52,973 nt of DNA from RGIG7111 sp036839975 (GCA_036839975.1 DAISVU010000009.1:1-52973); one strand, 5' to 3'; counted from the first letter of the stretch, positions 1-7,997 are shown. Made by a program: numbers and translations. Notes: a model not told the origin generated them from the letters alone.

Positions 1-59
1 AGGGCTTAAAAACCTTGGATTTTCAACAAAAAACCACTTGATTATATGAGGAGGATCTA

Positions 60-626
60 ATGAGAAAGAATCTTGGAGCAAAATCGTATCTTTTCCCTAT
101 GCCCGTATTGATCGTCGGGACTTATGATAAAAACGGCACTGAGGATGCCATGAACGTTGCATGGGGTTGCATATGCGGAAGACCGCAGGTAGAGATCAAC
201 ATCGGAAAAAGCCATAAATCATATGAGAACATAAAAAACAGGAAAGCGTTCACTGTAAGTGTTGCAGATATGGCACATATGGTCGAAGCAGATTATTTCG
301 GTATCGTTTCAGCAAACGATGTTCCTGATAAATTTGAAAAAAGCGGCTGTCATGCTGTCAAAAGCGAATTTGTGGACGCACCTGTGATAACTGAGTTTCC
401 GATAACGCTCGAATGCAGCCTTTCTGATCTGCAGGACAAAGGCACCAGTGCACGCGTTATAGGGGATATAATCAATGTAAGCGTTGATGAGGCTATATTG
501 GAAGCTGACGGCAGTATCGACCTTGAAAAGATAGATGCCATATGCTTCGATCCGGTAAAACACACATATATGCGGCTTGCCGGTCCTGTCGGGAATGCTT
601 TCAAAGACGGCGAAAAGATAAAATGA
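60..626 (+). CDS. Flavin reductase-like FMN-binding protein
   Basis: A 188-residue protein of the flavin reductase-like (split-barrel FMN-binding) family. The N-terminal stretch SYLFPMPVLIVGTYD followed by DAMNVAWG is the typical first strand and loop that contact FMN in this family, and the length fits a single-domain member. It probably binds FMN in the cytoplasm and may pass electrons from NAD(P)H, but the physiological partner cannot be read from the sequence. The start is well supported by a GAGGAGG Shine-Dalgarno about 6 bases before the ATG. It lies 31 bases before alaS on the same strand, so the two may be co-transcribed. The promoter lies outside the window. Confidence 0.85.
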   Translation: MRKNLGAKSYLFPMPVLIVGTYDKNGTEDAMNVAWGCICGRPQVEINIGKSHKSYENIKNRKAFTVSVADMAHMVEADYFGIVSANDVPDKFEKSGCHAVKSEFVDAPVITEFPITLECSLSDLQDKGTSARVIGDIINVSVDEAILEADGSIDLEKIDAICFDPVKHTYMRLAGPVGNAFKDGEKIK

Positions 627-657
627 TTTTCTGCATTTATGAAAGAGGATTATACAG

Positions 658-3276
658 ATGGACAAGTTAGGAATTAATGAAATAAGAGAAGCTTTTTTAA
701 GCTTTTATGAATCAAAAGAACACTTCAGAATACAAAGTTTTTCGCTTATACCGAAAAATGATAAAAGCCTGCTCATAATAAACTCAGGCATGGCACCGTT
801 AAAAGCGTATTTTGCCGGGCTGGAAAACCCGCCGGCACCGCGTATGACCACATGTCAGAAGTGCATAAGGACTGCCGATATCGAAAATGTCGGCATTACT
901 TCAAGGCACGGTACATTCTTTGAAATGTTGGGAAGTTTTTCATTCGGCGATTATTTCAAGAAAGAATCCGTCACATGGGGATGGGAGTTTGTTACAGAAG
1001 TGCTGAAGATGCCTGCTGAAAAAATATGGGTATCGGTATATGAAAAAGATGATGAAACATATGATATATGGAAGGATAAGATCGGCATTGATGAAAGCCA
1101 TATAATTAGAATGGGCAAAGACGACAATTTCTGGGAAATCGGAACCGGTCCGTGCGGACCTTGCTCTGAACTTTACTTTGACAGGGGAGAAGAATACGGA
1201 TGCGGTGAGCCCGATTGCAGGCCCGGCTGTGAATGCGACAGGTACGTGGAGTTCTGGAATCATGTATTCACTCAGTTCAACAATGAAGGAAACGGTATAT
1301 ACAGCGAGCTCGACCATAAAAATATAGATACAGGCATGGGTCTGGAAAGAGTGGCATGCATAATGCAGGGCGTTGACTCCATATTTGATGTTGATACCAT
1401 TCATGAAATACTGAAAATAGTCGAGCGGAAAACGGGAGTGGAATATAAAGGCGGAGAAGCAGAGACTGATATTTCCATAAGAATAATAACTGACCACGTC
1501 AGATCTGCCACATTCATGATAGGTGATCAGATCACACCGTCTAATGAAGGCAGAGGTTACGTGCTGAGAAGGCTGATCAGGCGCGCTGCACGCCATAGCA
1601 GGAAGCTCGGTATGAAAAAAGCGTTACTCAGCGAGATCGCAGATACTGCCATACACGTATCGACGGGCGCATATCCGGATTTGGATAAACAACGTGTATT
1701 TATCAAGAAGATAATTGATGAAGAAGAAAATAAGTTCAATTCTACACTGGACAGAGGCATGAAACTTATCGAAGACTATTTTGAAGACATGAACCTTGCT
1801 GATGAAATCATCCTCAGCGGTGAAAAAGCATTTAAGTTGCACGATACATACGGATTCCCTATAGATATAACAGAAGAGATATTCGAAGAGCAGGGATTCG
1901 GAGTAGACAGGAAGGGCTTTGAGGCTGAAATGGAAAAACAGAAGGCACGAGGAAAGGCCGATGCTGAAAAATCAGACGAAGCCTGGGACGATGCCCGAAT
2001 AGAAGAACTTTTGAATGATAAGACAATTTTCACAGGATATGACACCTCTGCGGGAGATGCCGTGGCAGCAGCTGTAATATCTGAAAACAAACGTGTTGAA
2101 ACTATCAGTGAAGGGCAGATCGGAAATCTCATAATTGACACGACTCCGTTTTATGCAGAAATGGGCGGGCAGCTGTCCGACAGGGGTAAAATGACTTCAG
2201 CCGGTTTTGAAGCAGAAATGCTTGCAGTAGAAAAAAAGAACGACGTGTATGTTCATAAAATAAAGGTCTTAAAAGGAACAGTGAAAACAGGACAAAAGAT
2301 CTCTTGCAATGTCGATGAACTCAACAGAAACAGTTCTGCCAGAAATCATACCGCCACGCATCTTTTGCAGCAGGCACTGCGCGATGTGCTGGGAAGCCAT
2401 GTTAATCAGGCAGGATCTTCTGTTGACGCTGAAGGGCTTCGCTTTGATTTTTCGCATTTTGAAGCTATGAGTGCACACGAAATAAAACAGACAGAATCTC
2501 TTGTAAATGAAAAGATAGGCTTGTTTTTAGATGTTACAACAGAAGAAATGTCTCTTGCGGATGCTGAAAAAAGCGGTGCAATAGGACTTTTTGAAGATAA
2601 ATACGGCGATACTGTGAGAGTTGTAGCGGTTGGAAAATACAGCAGAGAACTTTGCGGAGGAATACATGTTAAAAATTCGGGACAGATAGGCGCATTTAAA
2701 ATTATCAGTGAAAACGGTATTGCATCAGGTGTCCGCAGGATTGAAGCTGTCACAGGCAAAGCAGTACTCGATATGCTCAATGCAAAAGAAGCTGTGACAT
2801 TAAAGACCGCTCAGCTTTTAAAAACAACTCCTGAGCAGATTGGAGAAAAACTTGCAGCAACGATGAAAGAACTCAAGAGCATCAAAAATAAGCTCGAATC
2901 ATTCGAAGATAAAACACTTGTATCGGAATCAGCCGACCTTATCAAAAATGCTGAAGAAATAAATGGCATAAAACTTGTAACCGCTTCATTCAAAGATATT
3001 GACACGGGTAATTTGAGAAAGCTTTCTGACAGTATAAAAGCGGAGAATAATAAAATTGCCATGGTCTTCGCATTGCAAAACGGTCCCAAAGTCACATTTC
3101 TTGTGTCGCTTACAAAAGACCTTGTAGATGCAGGATATCATGCCGGAACTATGATTCGGCAGATAGCTGCGGTTGCGGGAGGCAAAGGAGGCGGCAAAGC
3201 TGACCTTGCACAGGCAGGCGCCAAGGATATTTCAAAAATAAACGATGCTCTTGAAAAGGCGAAGCAACTGCTGTGA
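658..3276 (+). CDS. alaS: Alanine--tRNA ligase
   Basis: Class II alanyl-tRNA synthetase of 872 residues, the usual bacterial length. It charges tRNA-Ala in the cytoplasm and edits Ser and Gly mischarging. The N-terminal catalytic domain carries class II motifs (FFEMLGSFSFGDYFK; GRGYVLRRLIRRAAR). The editing domain shows its zinc ligands, HTATH at about residues 564-568 and CGGIH at about 666-670. The C-terminal DHHA1 domain ends with a Gly-rich AGGKGGGKADLAQAG motif. AAGAGGA precedes the ATG. No T-box leader is visible in the 31 bases between it and the upstream gene. It is followed by ireB and ruvX, the same order as alaS-yrzL-yrrK of Bacillus. Confidence 0.98.
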   Translation: MDKLGINEIREAFLSFYESKEHFRIQSFSLIPKNDKSLLIINSGMAPLKAYFAGLENPPAPRMTTCQKCIRTADIENVGITSRHGTFFEMLGSFSFGDYFKKESVTWGWEFVTEVLKMPAEKIWVSVYEKDDETYDIWKDKIGIDESHIIRMGKDDNFWEIGTGPCGPCSELYFDRGEEYGCGEPDCRPGCECDRYVEFWNHVFTQFNNEGNGIYSELDHKNIDTGMGLERVACIMQGVDSIFDVDTIHEILKIVERKTGVEYKGGEAETDISIRIITDHVRSATFMIGDQITPSNEGRGYVLRRLIRRAARHSRKLGMKKALLSEIADTAIHVSTGAYPDLDKQRVFIKKIIDEEENKFNSTLDRGMKLIEDYFEDMNLADEIILSGEKAFKLHDTYGFPIDITEEIFEEQGFGVDRKGFEAEMEKQKARGKADAEKSDEAWDDARIEELLNDKTIFTGYDTSAGDAVAAAVISENKRVETISEGQIGNLIIDTTPFYAEMGGQLSDRGKMTSAGFEAEMLAVEKKNDVYVHKIKVLKGTVKTGQKISCNVDELNRNSSARNHTATHLLQQALRDVLGSHVNQAGSSVDAEGLRFDFSHFEAMSAHEIKQTESLVNEKIGLFLDVTTEEMSLADAEKSGAIGLFEDKYGDTVRVVAVGKYSRELCGGIHVKNSGQIGAFKIISENGIASGVRRIEAVTGKAVLDMLNAKEAVTLKTAQLLKTTPEQIGEKLAATMKELKSIKNKLESFEDKTLVSESADLIKNAEEINGIKLVTASFKDIDTGNLRKLSDSIKAENNKIAMVFALQNGPKVTFLVSLTKDLVDAGYHAGTMIRQIAAVAGGKGGGKADLAQAGAKDISKINDALEKAKQLL

Positions 3277-3345
3277 ATTAATAACCTCAATGTAAAGAAT
3301 AAGGATTGTAGTTTGTAAAGAGAATGTGAAGATTTTGTGAAGTCC

Positions 3346-3372
3346 TTGTAAATCAAGTTGAAAGGGTATAAT
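3346..3372 (+). promoter_or_regulatory. Candidate promoter for ireB
   Basis: A perfect TATAAT lies at 3367-3372, with a poor -35 candidate TTGTAA at 3346-3351 and a short 15-base spacer. It sits in the 129-base gap between alaS and ireB, about 34 bases before the ireB start, and would give ireB-ruvX its own promoter in addition to read-through from alaS. The -10 is convincing, the -35 is not. Confidence 0.5.
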
Positions 3373-3405
3373 CTTTATATATGTAATTGCTGTAGGAGGT
3401 TAATA

Positions 3406-3654
3406 ATGGATAGAAAAACGAAAATGTATGACAACTTCGAAAAACCGCCAAAAAGAACAATTAAAGAAATTTTGACAGTTGTATATAATGCACTGGATGA
3501 AAGAGGCTACAATGCTACAGACCAGATCGTTGGATATATTCTTTCCGGAGACCCTTCATATATCACCAGCCATAATAACGCCAGAAATATTATAGGTCAC
3601 GTGGAAAGGGATGAGCTGGTGGAAGAACTTATCAAAGATTATATTGGTAAATAG
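3406..3654 (+). CDS. ireB: IreB family regulatory phosphoprotein (UPF0297)
   Basis: An 82-residue small protein of the IreB/YrzL family (UPF0297). In Enterococcus, IreB is a substrate of the Ser/Thr kinase IreK and influences cephalosporin tolerance. Family signature segments are ALDERGYNATDQIVGYILSGDP and YITSHNNARNIIGHVERD; the fold is a small helical dimer. A longer in-frame reading from 3358 exists, but an AGGAGGT Shine-Dalgarno at 3394-3400 and the family length decide for the ATG at 3406. Thr5 near the N-terminus is a possible phosphorylation site, which is inference. It sits between alaS and ruvX as in many Firmicutes. Confidence 0.93.
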   Translation: MDRKTKMYDNFEKPPKRTIKEILTVVYNALDERGYNATDQIVGYILSGDPSYITSHNNARNIIGHVERDELVEELIKDYIGK

Positions 3655-3682
3655 TTTGCATGCCTAAATACTGGAAATTTTA

Positions 3683-3710
3683 AGCGGGTCTCGAAAAGGC
3701 TCGCTTTTTT
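3683..3710 (+). terminator. Intrinsic terminator after ireB
   Basis: Stem AGCGGGTC (3683-3690) pairs with GGCTCGCT (3698-3705) using two G-T wobbles, loop TCGAAAA, followed directly by a run of six T. It lies between ireB and ruvX, 15 bases before the ruvX start, so it probably attenuates rather than fully insulates ruvX. Confidence 0.8.
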
Positions 3711-3724
3711 ATGGAGGACTTACA

Positions 3725-4159
3725 ATGAAAAGAAAGATAATGGCTCTGGATGTAGGTGATAAAACCATCGGCGTTGCTGTTTCCGACGCTCTGCTTTTAA
3801 CTGCACAGGGTATAACCACTATCGATCGAATCGGCATAAGAAAAGATACGGCAAAAGTGCTTGAGCTCATCAAAGAACATAACTGCGGCACTTTAATAAT
3901 AGGACTGCCGCTCAATTTAGACGGGACATACAGCGTGCAGACTGAAAATGTGAAAGATTTCAAACTGATGATGGACAATAAGCTCATGAGTTCAGGCATG
4001 AAGGATGTCAAAACCAAATTTCAGGACGAAAGGTTTACAACCGTTATGGCGGAAAAGGTTTTGATCGAAGCGGACATGAGCAGAAAAAAGCGAAAAAAAG
4101 TCATTGATAAACAAGCTGCTGTCCTGATATTGCAAAGCTATCTTGATTCAGTCCGATAG
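3725..4159 (+). CDS. ruvX: Putative pre-16S rRNA nuclease / Holliday junction resolvase-like (YqgF)
   Basis: A 144-residue YqgF/RuvX protein with an RNase H-like fold. Family members have been linked to 5-prime end maturation of 16S rRNA and are often annotated as Holliday junction resolvase. The N-terminal ALDVGDKTIGVAVSD carries the first catalytic Asp; GTLIIGLPLNLDGT contains the conserved GLP turn; DERFTTVMAE and IDKQAAVLILQSYLD supply the later acidic residues. A TGGAGGA site precedes the ATG. Its place after alaS and ireB matches yrrK of Bacillus and supports the call. Confidence 0.95.
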   Translation: MKRKIMALDVGDKTIGVAVSDALLLTAQGITTIDRIGIRKDTAKVLELIKEHNCGTLIIGLPLNLDGTYSVQTENVKDFKLMMDNKLMSSGMKDVKTKFQDERFTTVMAEKVLIEADMSRKKRKKVIDKQAAVLILQSYLDSVR

Positions 4160-4212
4160 ACTTACAAGATTCCTGTTCTTAAACAACTTAAAGGATATTT
4201 AATAATTTACTG

Positions 4213-4221
4213 TGTTATAAT
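4213..4221 (+). promoter_or_regulatory. Extended -10 promoter for the FMN reductase gene
   Basis: TGTTATAAT (TG-N-TATAAT) at 4213-4221 lies 42 bases before the ATG at 4263 and after the ruvX stop. No good -35 is visible, which is acceptable for an extended -10 promoter. Confidence 0.6.
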
Positions 4222-4262
4222 ATTGCTTGTATGAATCTCTGCAGATAAGGAAATGTGAAAAT

Positions 4263-4805
4263 ATGAGCAAAATAGTAGTATTGACAGGCAGCCCGCGTAA
4301 AAAAGGAAATTCCAACTCACTTGCAGACTCATTTTGTAATGAGGCGAGGCTTGCGGGACACAAAATAACACGTTTTGACACTACAAGACTGAAAATCGGC
4401 GGATGCCGAGCATGTGACGCATGCTTTGTAAACGACACACCGTGCGCATTTGAGCCGAAATACAATATGATCTCTGATGCGATCGAAGAATCTGATGTAA
4501 TAGTTCTTATATTTCCTGTATATTGGTATGCTGTACCGGCACAGCTGAAGTCTGTAATTGATCATTGGTATGCTTTTTGTATGGCTGAAAAAACTTTTAA
4601 AGGTAAAAAAGCCATAATTATATCGTGTTGCGGTGAATATGATATGAGTGTTTTCGACAGTATACGATCATCAATGAATAAATCATTTGAGCTTCTGGAA
4701 TGTGACGAAGTGGAAGAACTTTACTTAACGGGAATAGAAGAGATAGGTGACATCAATAATACCGACGGTATTACAAAAGTAAAAGAACTGGCACATAAAT
4801 TTTGA
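4263..4805 (+). CDS. NADPH-dependent FMN reductase / flavodoxin-family oxidoreductase
   Basis: A 180-residue flavodoxin-fold protein. The opening KIVVLTGSPRKKGNSNSLAD is the FMN phosphate-binding loop of NADPH-dependent FMN reductases, and FPVYWYAVPAQLKSVIDHW is the conserved second flavin-contact segment. The internal cysteine pair in GGCRACDACF, plus a later Cys in TPCAF, resembles iron-sulfur flavoprotein-like reductases of anaerobes. Whether a cluster or disulfide forms there is unknown. A reading from 4227 is longer, but AAGGAAA at 4247-4253 and the family N-terminus point to the ATG at 4263. It is convergent with the LysM gene downstream. Substrate unknown. Confidence 0.88.
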   Translation: MSKIVVLTGSPRKKGNSNSLADSFCNEARLAGHKITRFDTTRLKIGGCRACDACFVNDTPCAFEPKYNMISDAIEESDVIVLIFPVYWYAVPAQLKSVIDHWYAFCMAEKTFKGKKAIIISCCGEYDMSVFDSIRSSMNKSFELLECDEVEELYLTGIEEIGDINNTDGITKVKELAHKF

Positions 4806-4918
4806 AATAATTTTGAAATCTCATCGATAAACAGTAAGGTCAGACAGCCATATATTAAACAGTCTGTCGGTGTATAAAAGTCTATAGGGTCATCACATGA
4901 CCAGTCGGGGAGGAGATC

Positions 4919-4978
4919 ATGTTTGCCTTAACATCTATTCCTAAAATCATAATTTTAGGAATAGATGTGGACATTTGA
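4919..4978 (+). other. Possible 19-codon reading frame behind a strong ribosome binding site
   Basis: GGGGAGGAG ends 4 bases before an ATG at 4919, which opens a 19-codon frame (MFALTSIPKIIILGIDVDI) that ends at TGA 4976-4978. The spacing is short. The frame runs through both arms of the perfect inverted repeat at 4931-4968, so the peptide sequence is largely dictated by the palindrome. It could be a leader peptide, the remnant of a longer gene (the ending IILGIDVD loosely recalls the start of some IS110-type transposases), or chance. Unproven. Confidence 0.2.
4931..4968. repeat. Perfect 17-bp inverted repeat with 4-base loop
   Basis: Arms ACATCTATTCCTAAAAT (4931-4947) and ATTTTAGGAATAGATGT (4952-4968) are exact reverse complements around the loop CATA. 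The element lies between convergent genes, where a bidirectional terminator would be expected, but neither side has a T-tract. It could be a terminator of unusual form, a transposable-element end or a protein-binding palindrome. Confidence 0.9.
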
Positions 4979-5011
4979 ACAAATTACAATTAAATTATAT
5001 TAAGATGAGTT

Positions 5012-5340
5012 TTATATAGATGTCGGAATATTTAAAGTCATGCCGGGAGCTAAATCCGATGCTTCGATATCATTTACATTTAAAATAGCATATACGACCT
5101 CGCGCATATCTGTATTTGAAGATTTTATTCTCTGGCTATATCCCAAACTGTATCACCGGAATCAATGTGCACCGCCTTGCATTTAACAGATGTTTTGCTT
5201 GTATTGAAAGTATCTTCATCCCTGCTATTTAAAACCCAAGTTATAAAAGTCGATACACCTGTGATTATAAGTAAAATAAAAATAATAAATCTTTTGATTG
5301 ATTTGATGCGTATCTGCTTCTTTACCGATCTTTCGTACAT
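5012..5340 (-). pseudogene. YneA-like LysM membrane protein, interrupted by a frameshift
   Basis: The intact frame from the ATG at 5340 (GGAGGA at 5348-5353) gives 71 residues: a basic N-terminus, one membrane segment at about residues 18-37, then the start of a LysM domain (VHIDSGDTVWDIARE) before a TAA at 5125-5127. Shifting by minus one at 5128 restores 38 more residues that complete LysM (REVVYAILNVNDIEASDL, then PGMTLNIP) and end at TAA 5012-5014. The restored protein of about 109 residues matches the layout of YneA, the SOS-induced division inhibitor of Bacillus. A single A missing from an AAATAAAA run would explain the break. No canonical minus-one slippery heptamer is seen, so mutation or sequencing error is more likely than programmed frameshifting. 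Two LexA boxes upstream support an SOS role. Confidence 0.8.
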
Positions 5341-5357
5341 TGCATTTTCCTCCTGCC

Positions 5358-5371
5358 CGAACAGCTGTTCG
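5358..5371 (-). promoter_or_regulatory. LexA box 1 (proximal)
   Basis: CGAACAGCTGTTCG is a perfect palindrome that fits the Gram-positive LexA (DinR) operator pattern GAAC-N4-GTTC. It lies between the predicted transcription start and the ribosome binding site of the YneA-like gene, where bound LexA would block elongation or open-complex escape. Confidence 0.9.
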
Positions 5372-5378
5372 CACATTC

Positions 5379-5407
5379 ATAATACGCGAACAGCTGTTCG
5401 AAATCAA
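5379..5407 (-). promoter_or_regulatory. SOS-type promoter of the YneA-like gene
   Basis: On the minus strand, TTGATT (5402-5407) and TATTAT (5379-5384) are separated by exactly 17 bases, and the distal LexA box occupies that spacer. The predicted start falls about 30-35 bases before the ATG at 5340. Confidence 0.8.
5387..5400 (-). promoter_or_regulatory. LexA box 2 (distal, inside the promoter spacer)
   Basis: A second copy of CGAACAGCTGTTCG, identical to box 1 and starting 29 bp away from it. It lies between the -35 and -10 elements, so LexA binding would directly occlude RNA polymerase. The two identical boxes suggest tight repression. Confidence 0.9.
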
Positions 5408-5430
5408 GCAAAAACAAATATTATTTTTGC

Positions 5431-5697
5431 TTACCTTAATATATTCCAGGAGGCAAGTGCCAAAAATATAAGCATCATCGCAGCATCGTAAGAAAAATTT
5501 TCTCGAAGTTCTTTTTTTTTGCGGATCAATATGATTTTTCCGCATGCTGCTGTAACGCATCCGGCGGAAAGTATGATTTTGACAGAAAAATAATCATATA
5601 TCTGAATATCAAACAGCCTTCCCGCAACTAAAGGTACAAGAAGCAGCATTAATCCTGCAGCATACAGTATATATGCCCATCTTTGCGCGTTTTTCAT
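5431..5697 (-). CDS. Small three-helix membrane protein, unknown
   Basis: An 88-residue protein I do not recognise. Three hydrophobic segments are visible at about residues 8-27, 36-58 and 70-87, with a charged loop (RKKKELREN) between the second and third, so it is likely an integral membrane protein. The Shine-Dalgarno is weak (GGGAA, about 8 bases before the ATG). It lies between the TVP38-family gene and the LexA-controlled LysM gene on the same strand. A hairpin with AAGCAAAAA arms (5406-5414 and 5424-5432) overlaps its stop codon and could act as a weak terminator. Function unknown. Confidence 0.6.
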   Translation of the reverse strand: MKNAQRWAYILYAAGLMLLLVPLVAGRLFDIQIYDYFSVKIILSAGCVTAACGKIILIRKKKELRENFSYDAAMMLIFLALASWNILR

Positions 5698-5798
5698 TTT
5701 TCAGTTCCCGCTTTCCTGCTTATACACGATTTTACCTCTGCTTATGATCATCCTTTTTTTTATAGTCGTTCATTTTCCCGTTCGATCTGTCATATTAC

Positions 5799-6635
5799 CT
5801 ATTCTTTGATCCTTTCATAAAATCTGTCAAGCCACCCTTTTAACTTTTTTCTGAATATAAATGCGAAAATGGCACATATAATAACACATGTACATAAGAT
5901 AATGAGTGCCGTATAGCTTTTCTTTACCAGCAGGAAGCCGACTGCAAGAGAGCCCGTCATCCCCGGTATCCTTCCGATAGTTGAAAGTATAAGAAATGCT
6001 TTGAAATTCATTTCGGACAGACCGACGGCGTAATTGAAAATATCTTTTGGCAGTCCCGGTATCAGATACAGTATGAATACCACAGTATAAGCTTTTTTAC
6101 TGTTCAGCTTTTCTATGAATTTTTTAAGCTTTTCCTCGCCAAATATCAGATACATTGCATCCTGACCCAGCAGTCTTGCAAGATAGAACGTAATGACTGT
6201 ACCTGCCAGAACTCCTGCTACAGACCATAAAAGTCCCCGGAAAAACCCGAAAAAATATCCGGCCACGATCTGAAGAGCCTGTCCCGGGATCGCGGCGATT
6301 ATTATCTGCAGGATCTGCCCTCCGAAGTATATCATTACGCTTTCAGACCTATAATGTTCAAATAGCTTCTGCACGGATTCCACAGTTCTGAAATTATTGA
6401 TAAAATCTCTGTGAAATAAAAAGACATATATAGGTATCCCGACAACTATTGCAACAAGTATGGCAAATTTAACTATCGTAAATAAAGTCTTTTTTCTCCT
6501 GGCGGATTTTCCTACCGGATCTGCATTTTTTTTAGTACTGCACGCCTCTGTTTCCACATTAAAATAATCTGTGCCTTTTACAGAAGCACTGTTTCTCAGA
6601 TATTTATCGTTTTTTTTGTTCTTCTTCACAGTCAT
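5799..6635 (-). CDS. TVP38/TMEM64 family (VTT domain) membrane protein
   Basis: A 278-residue integral membrane protein of the TVP38/TMEM64 (SNARE-associated, DedA-related VTT) family. A basic N-terminal tail is followed by a first membrane segment, then the VTT core with GQALQIVAGYFFGFFRGLLW, GTVITFYLARLLGQDAMYL and LIPGLPKDIFNYAVGLSEM; the last is the family's conserved re-entrant motif. Members are candidate lipid scramblases or flippases. The ATG at 6635 is preferred, with AGAAAG about 7 bases upstream. A TTG at 6686 would add 17 residues but has no binding site. It follows the PLP enzyme gene closely and is probably co-transcribed. Confidence 0.88.
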   Translation of the reverse strand: MTVKKNKKNDKYLRNSASVKGTDYFNVETEACSTKKNADPVGKSARRKKTLFTIVKFAILVAIVVGIPIYVFLFHRDFINNFRTVESVQKLFEHYRSESVMIYFGGQILQIIIAAIPGQALQIVAGYFFGFFRGLLWSVAGVLAGTVITFYLARLLGQDAMYLIFGEEKLKKFIEKLNSKKAYTVVFILYLIPGLPKDIFNYAVGLSEMNFKAFLILSTIGRIPGMTGSLAVGFLLVKKSYTALIILCTCVIICAIFAFIFRKKLKGWLDRFYERIKE

Positions 6636-6704
6636 ATTTTGTCTTTCTAAGCGACTGTCAGCAGTGCATATATGTTTATTGATCAAGATATGACACTTAT
6701 TTTT

Positions 6705-7997
6705 TTAAAGATCAAGTAAACCGGCATCCAGCATAGCCTGAAGCGCCTTTATAACACCGAATTTAGAATGTTCATATGTAAGCCCGCCTTGGAAATAAAC
6801 GTTATAAGGTTCACGGATGGGTCCGTCTGCAGAAAGCTCGATCGAAGAGCCCTGCACAAACGCGCCTGCAGCCATAACGATCTTGTCTTCATATCCCGGC
6901 ATTTCCCACGGTTCAGGCGATACAAATGAGTCGACCGGAGCCGCAGCCTGTATTCCCTTGCAGAATGCGACCATAGCTTCAGGACTTCCAAGCTTCACAG
7001 CCTCGATTATATCGCTTCTTTTATCTGTTGATTTAGGACATGTTTCATATCCGAGTTTTTCAAATGCTTTGCTGCAGAGTATTGCACCTTTTATAGCACT
7101 GTTTACTACAGAAGGTCCCGTAAATAGACCTTGCATCATGGATCGTGTCTGTCCGAACATAAGACCGCATTCTCCACCGATACCCGGCGATGTCATCCTG
7201 TATGATATAAGATCTATCAGATCCTGTCTACCCACGATGTATCCGCCTGACAGTGCAAGCCCTCCACCCGGATTTTTTATAAGTGAACCTGCGATCACAT
7301 CCATGCCGACTTCAGTCGGTTCTTTTATGTCAAGAAATTCACCGTAGCAGTTGTCCGCCATGCATATTATGTCAGGGTTTATGTTTTTAATAAATGAAGT
7401 AAGTTCATTAAGCTGCTCAATAGTGATTGCTTTTCTCCAACTGTATCCTGTTGACCTCTGTGAAGACACCATCTTTGTCTTTGGCGTTATAGCTTTTTCA
7501 AGTGCGTCAAAGTCGACTTCTCCCTCTGCATTCAGTTCGATCTGCTTGTATGATACCCCGTATTCCTTTAAAGAACCTTTACCTTCACCTCTTATGCCGA
7601 TTACTTCTTCGAGTGTCTCATAAGGTCCGCCTGTGCAATATATCAGTTCATCTCCGGGGCGCAGTATACCTGCAAGAGTCAGTGTCAGCGCATGTGTTCC
7701 GTTTACGATTATAGGCCTTACAAGCGCAGCTTCAGTTTTGAAAAGATCGGCATATATACATTCAAGCGCTTCGCGTCCTGCATCATCGTATCCATATCCG
7801 GTATTCCAGTTGAAATGTCTGTCACTTATGTTGTTTTTCTGAAATGCATCGAGTACCTTATACTGATTATAAGCTGCTATATCATCAAGTTCATTGAATA
7901 TGTCTTTTATTTCGTCTTCCGAAGAAGAGATCAGATCTAAAATTTTTTCAGATACGCCCAGGTTTTCTGTTAATAGTGTTTTTGTGTTTTTTTGCAT
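6705..7997 (-). CDS. Methionine gamma-lyase-like PLP enzyme (YnbB / aluminium-resistance family)
   Basis: A 430-residue fold-type I PLP enzyme of the YnbB family, often annotated as methionine gamma-lyase family or aluminum resistance protein. VRPIIVNGTHALTLTLAGIL and YCTGGPYETLEEVIG form the cofactor pocket, ADNCYGEF carries the conserved Asp, and SLIKNPGGG contains the likely Schiff-base Lys. The exact reaction is not settled for the family; C-S lyase chemistry is an inference from homology. GAGGAAA precedes the ATG. Firmicutes commonly carry this gene downstream of miaA and hfq, next to lexA or glnA, and here it follows the recombinase gene in the same direction. Confidence 0.9.
   Translation of the reverse strand: MQKNTKTLLTENLGVSEKILDLISSSEDEIKDIFNELDDIAAYNQYKVLDAFQKNNISDRHFNWNTGYGYDDAGREALECIYADLFKTEAALVRPIIVNGTHALTLTLAGILRPGDELIYCTGGPYETLEEVIGIRGEGKGSLKEYGVSYKQIELNAEGEVDFDALEKAITPKTKMVSSQRSTGYSWRKAITIEQLNELTSFIKNINPDIICMADNCYGEFLDIKEPTEVGMDVIAGSLIKNPGGGLALSGGYIVGRQDLIDLISYRMTSPGIGGECGLMFGQTRSMMQGLFTGPSVVNSAIKGAILCSKAFEKLGYETCPKSTDKRSDIIEAVKLGSPEAMVAFCKGIQAAAPVDSFVSPEPWEMPGYEDKIVMAAGAFVQGSSIELSADGPIREPYNVYFQGGLTYEHSKFGVIKALQAMLDAGLLDL

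Noticed and set aside
4931..4968. Reading the palindrome as a dif site for the nearby recombinase
   Set aside because: dif sites have two 11-bp arms around a 6-bp centre and imperfect dyad; this has perfect 17-bp arms around 4 bases and no match to the known dif consensus.
5406..5432. AAGCAAAAA/TTTTTGCTT hairpin at the end of the small membrane protein gene
   Set aside because: AT-only stem with a 9-base loop and no separate U-tract; too weak for a terminator feature.
5715..5790. Tiny minus-strand frames between the TVP38 gene and the small membrane protein gene (13-16 codons)
   Set aside because: One has a modest GGGAAA before its ATG, but the length and lack of any pattern do not allow a call.
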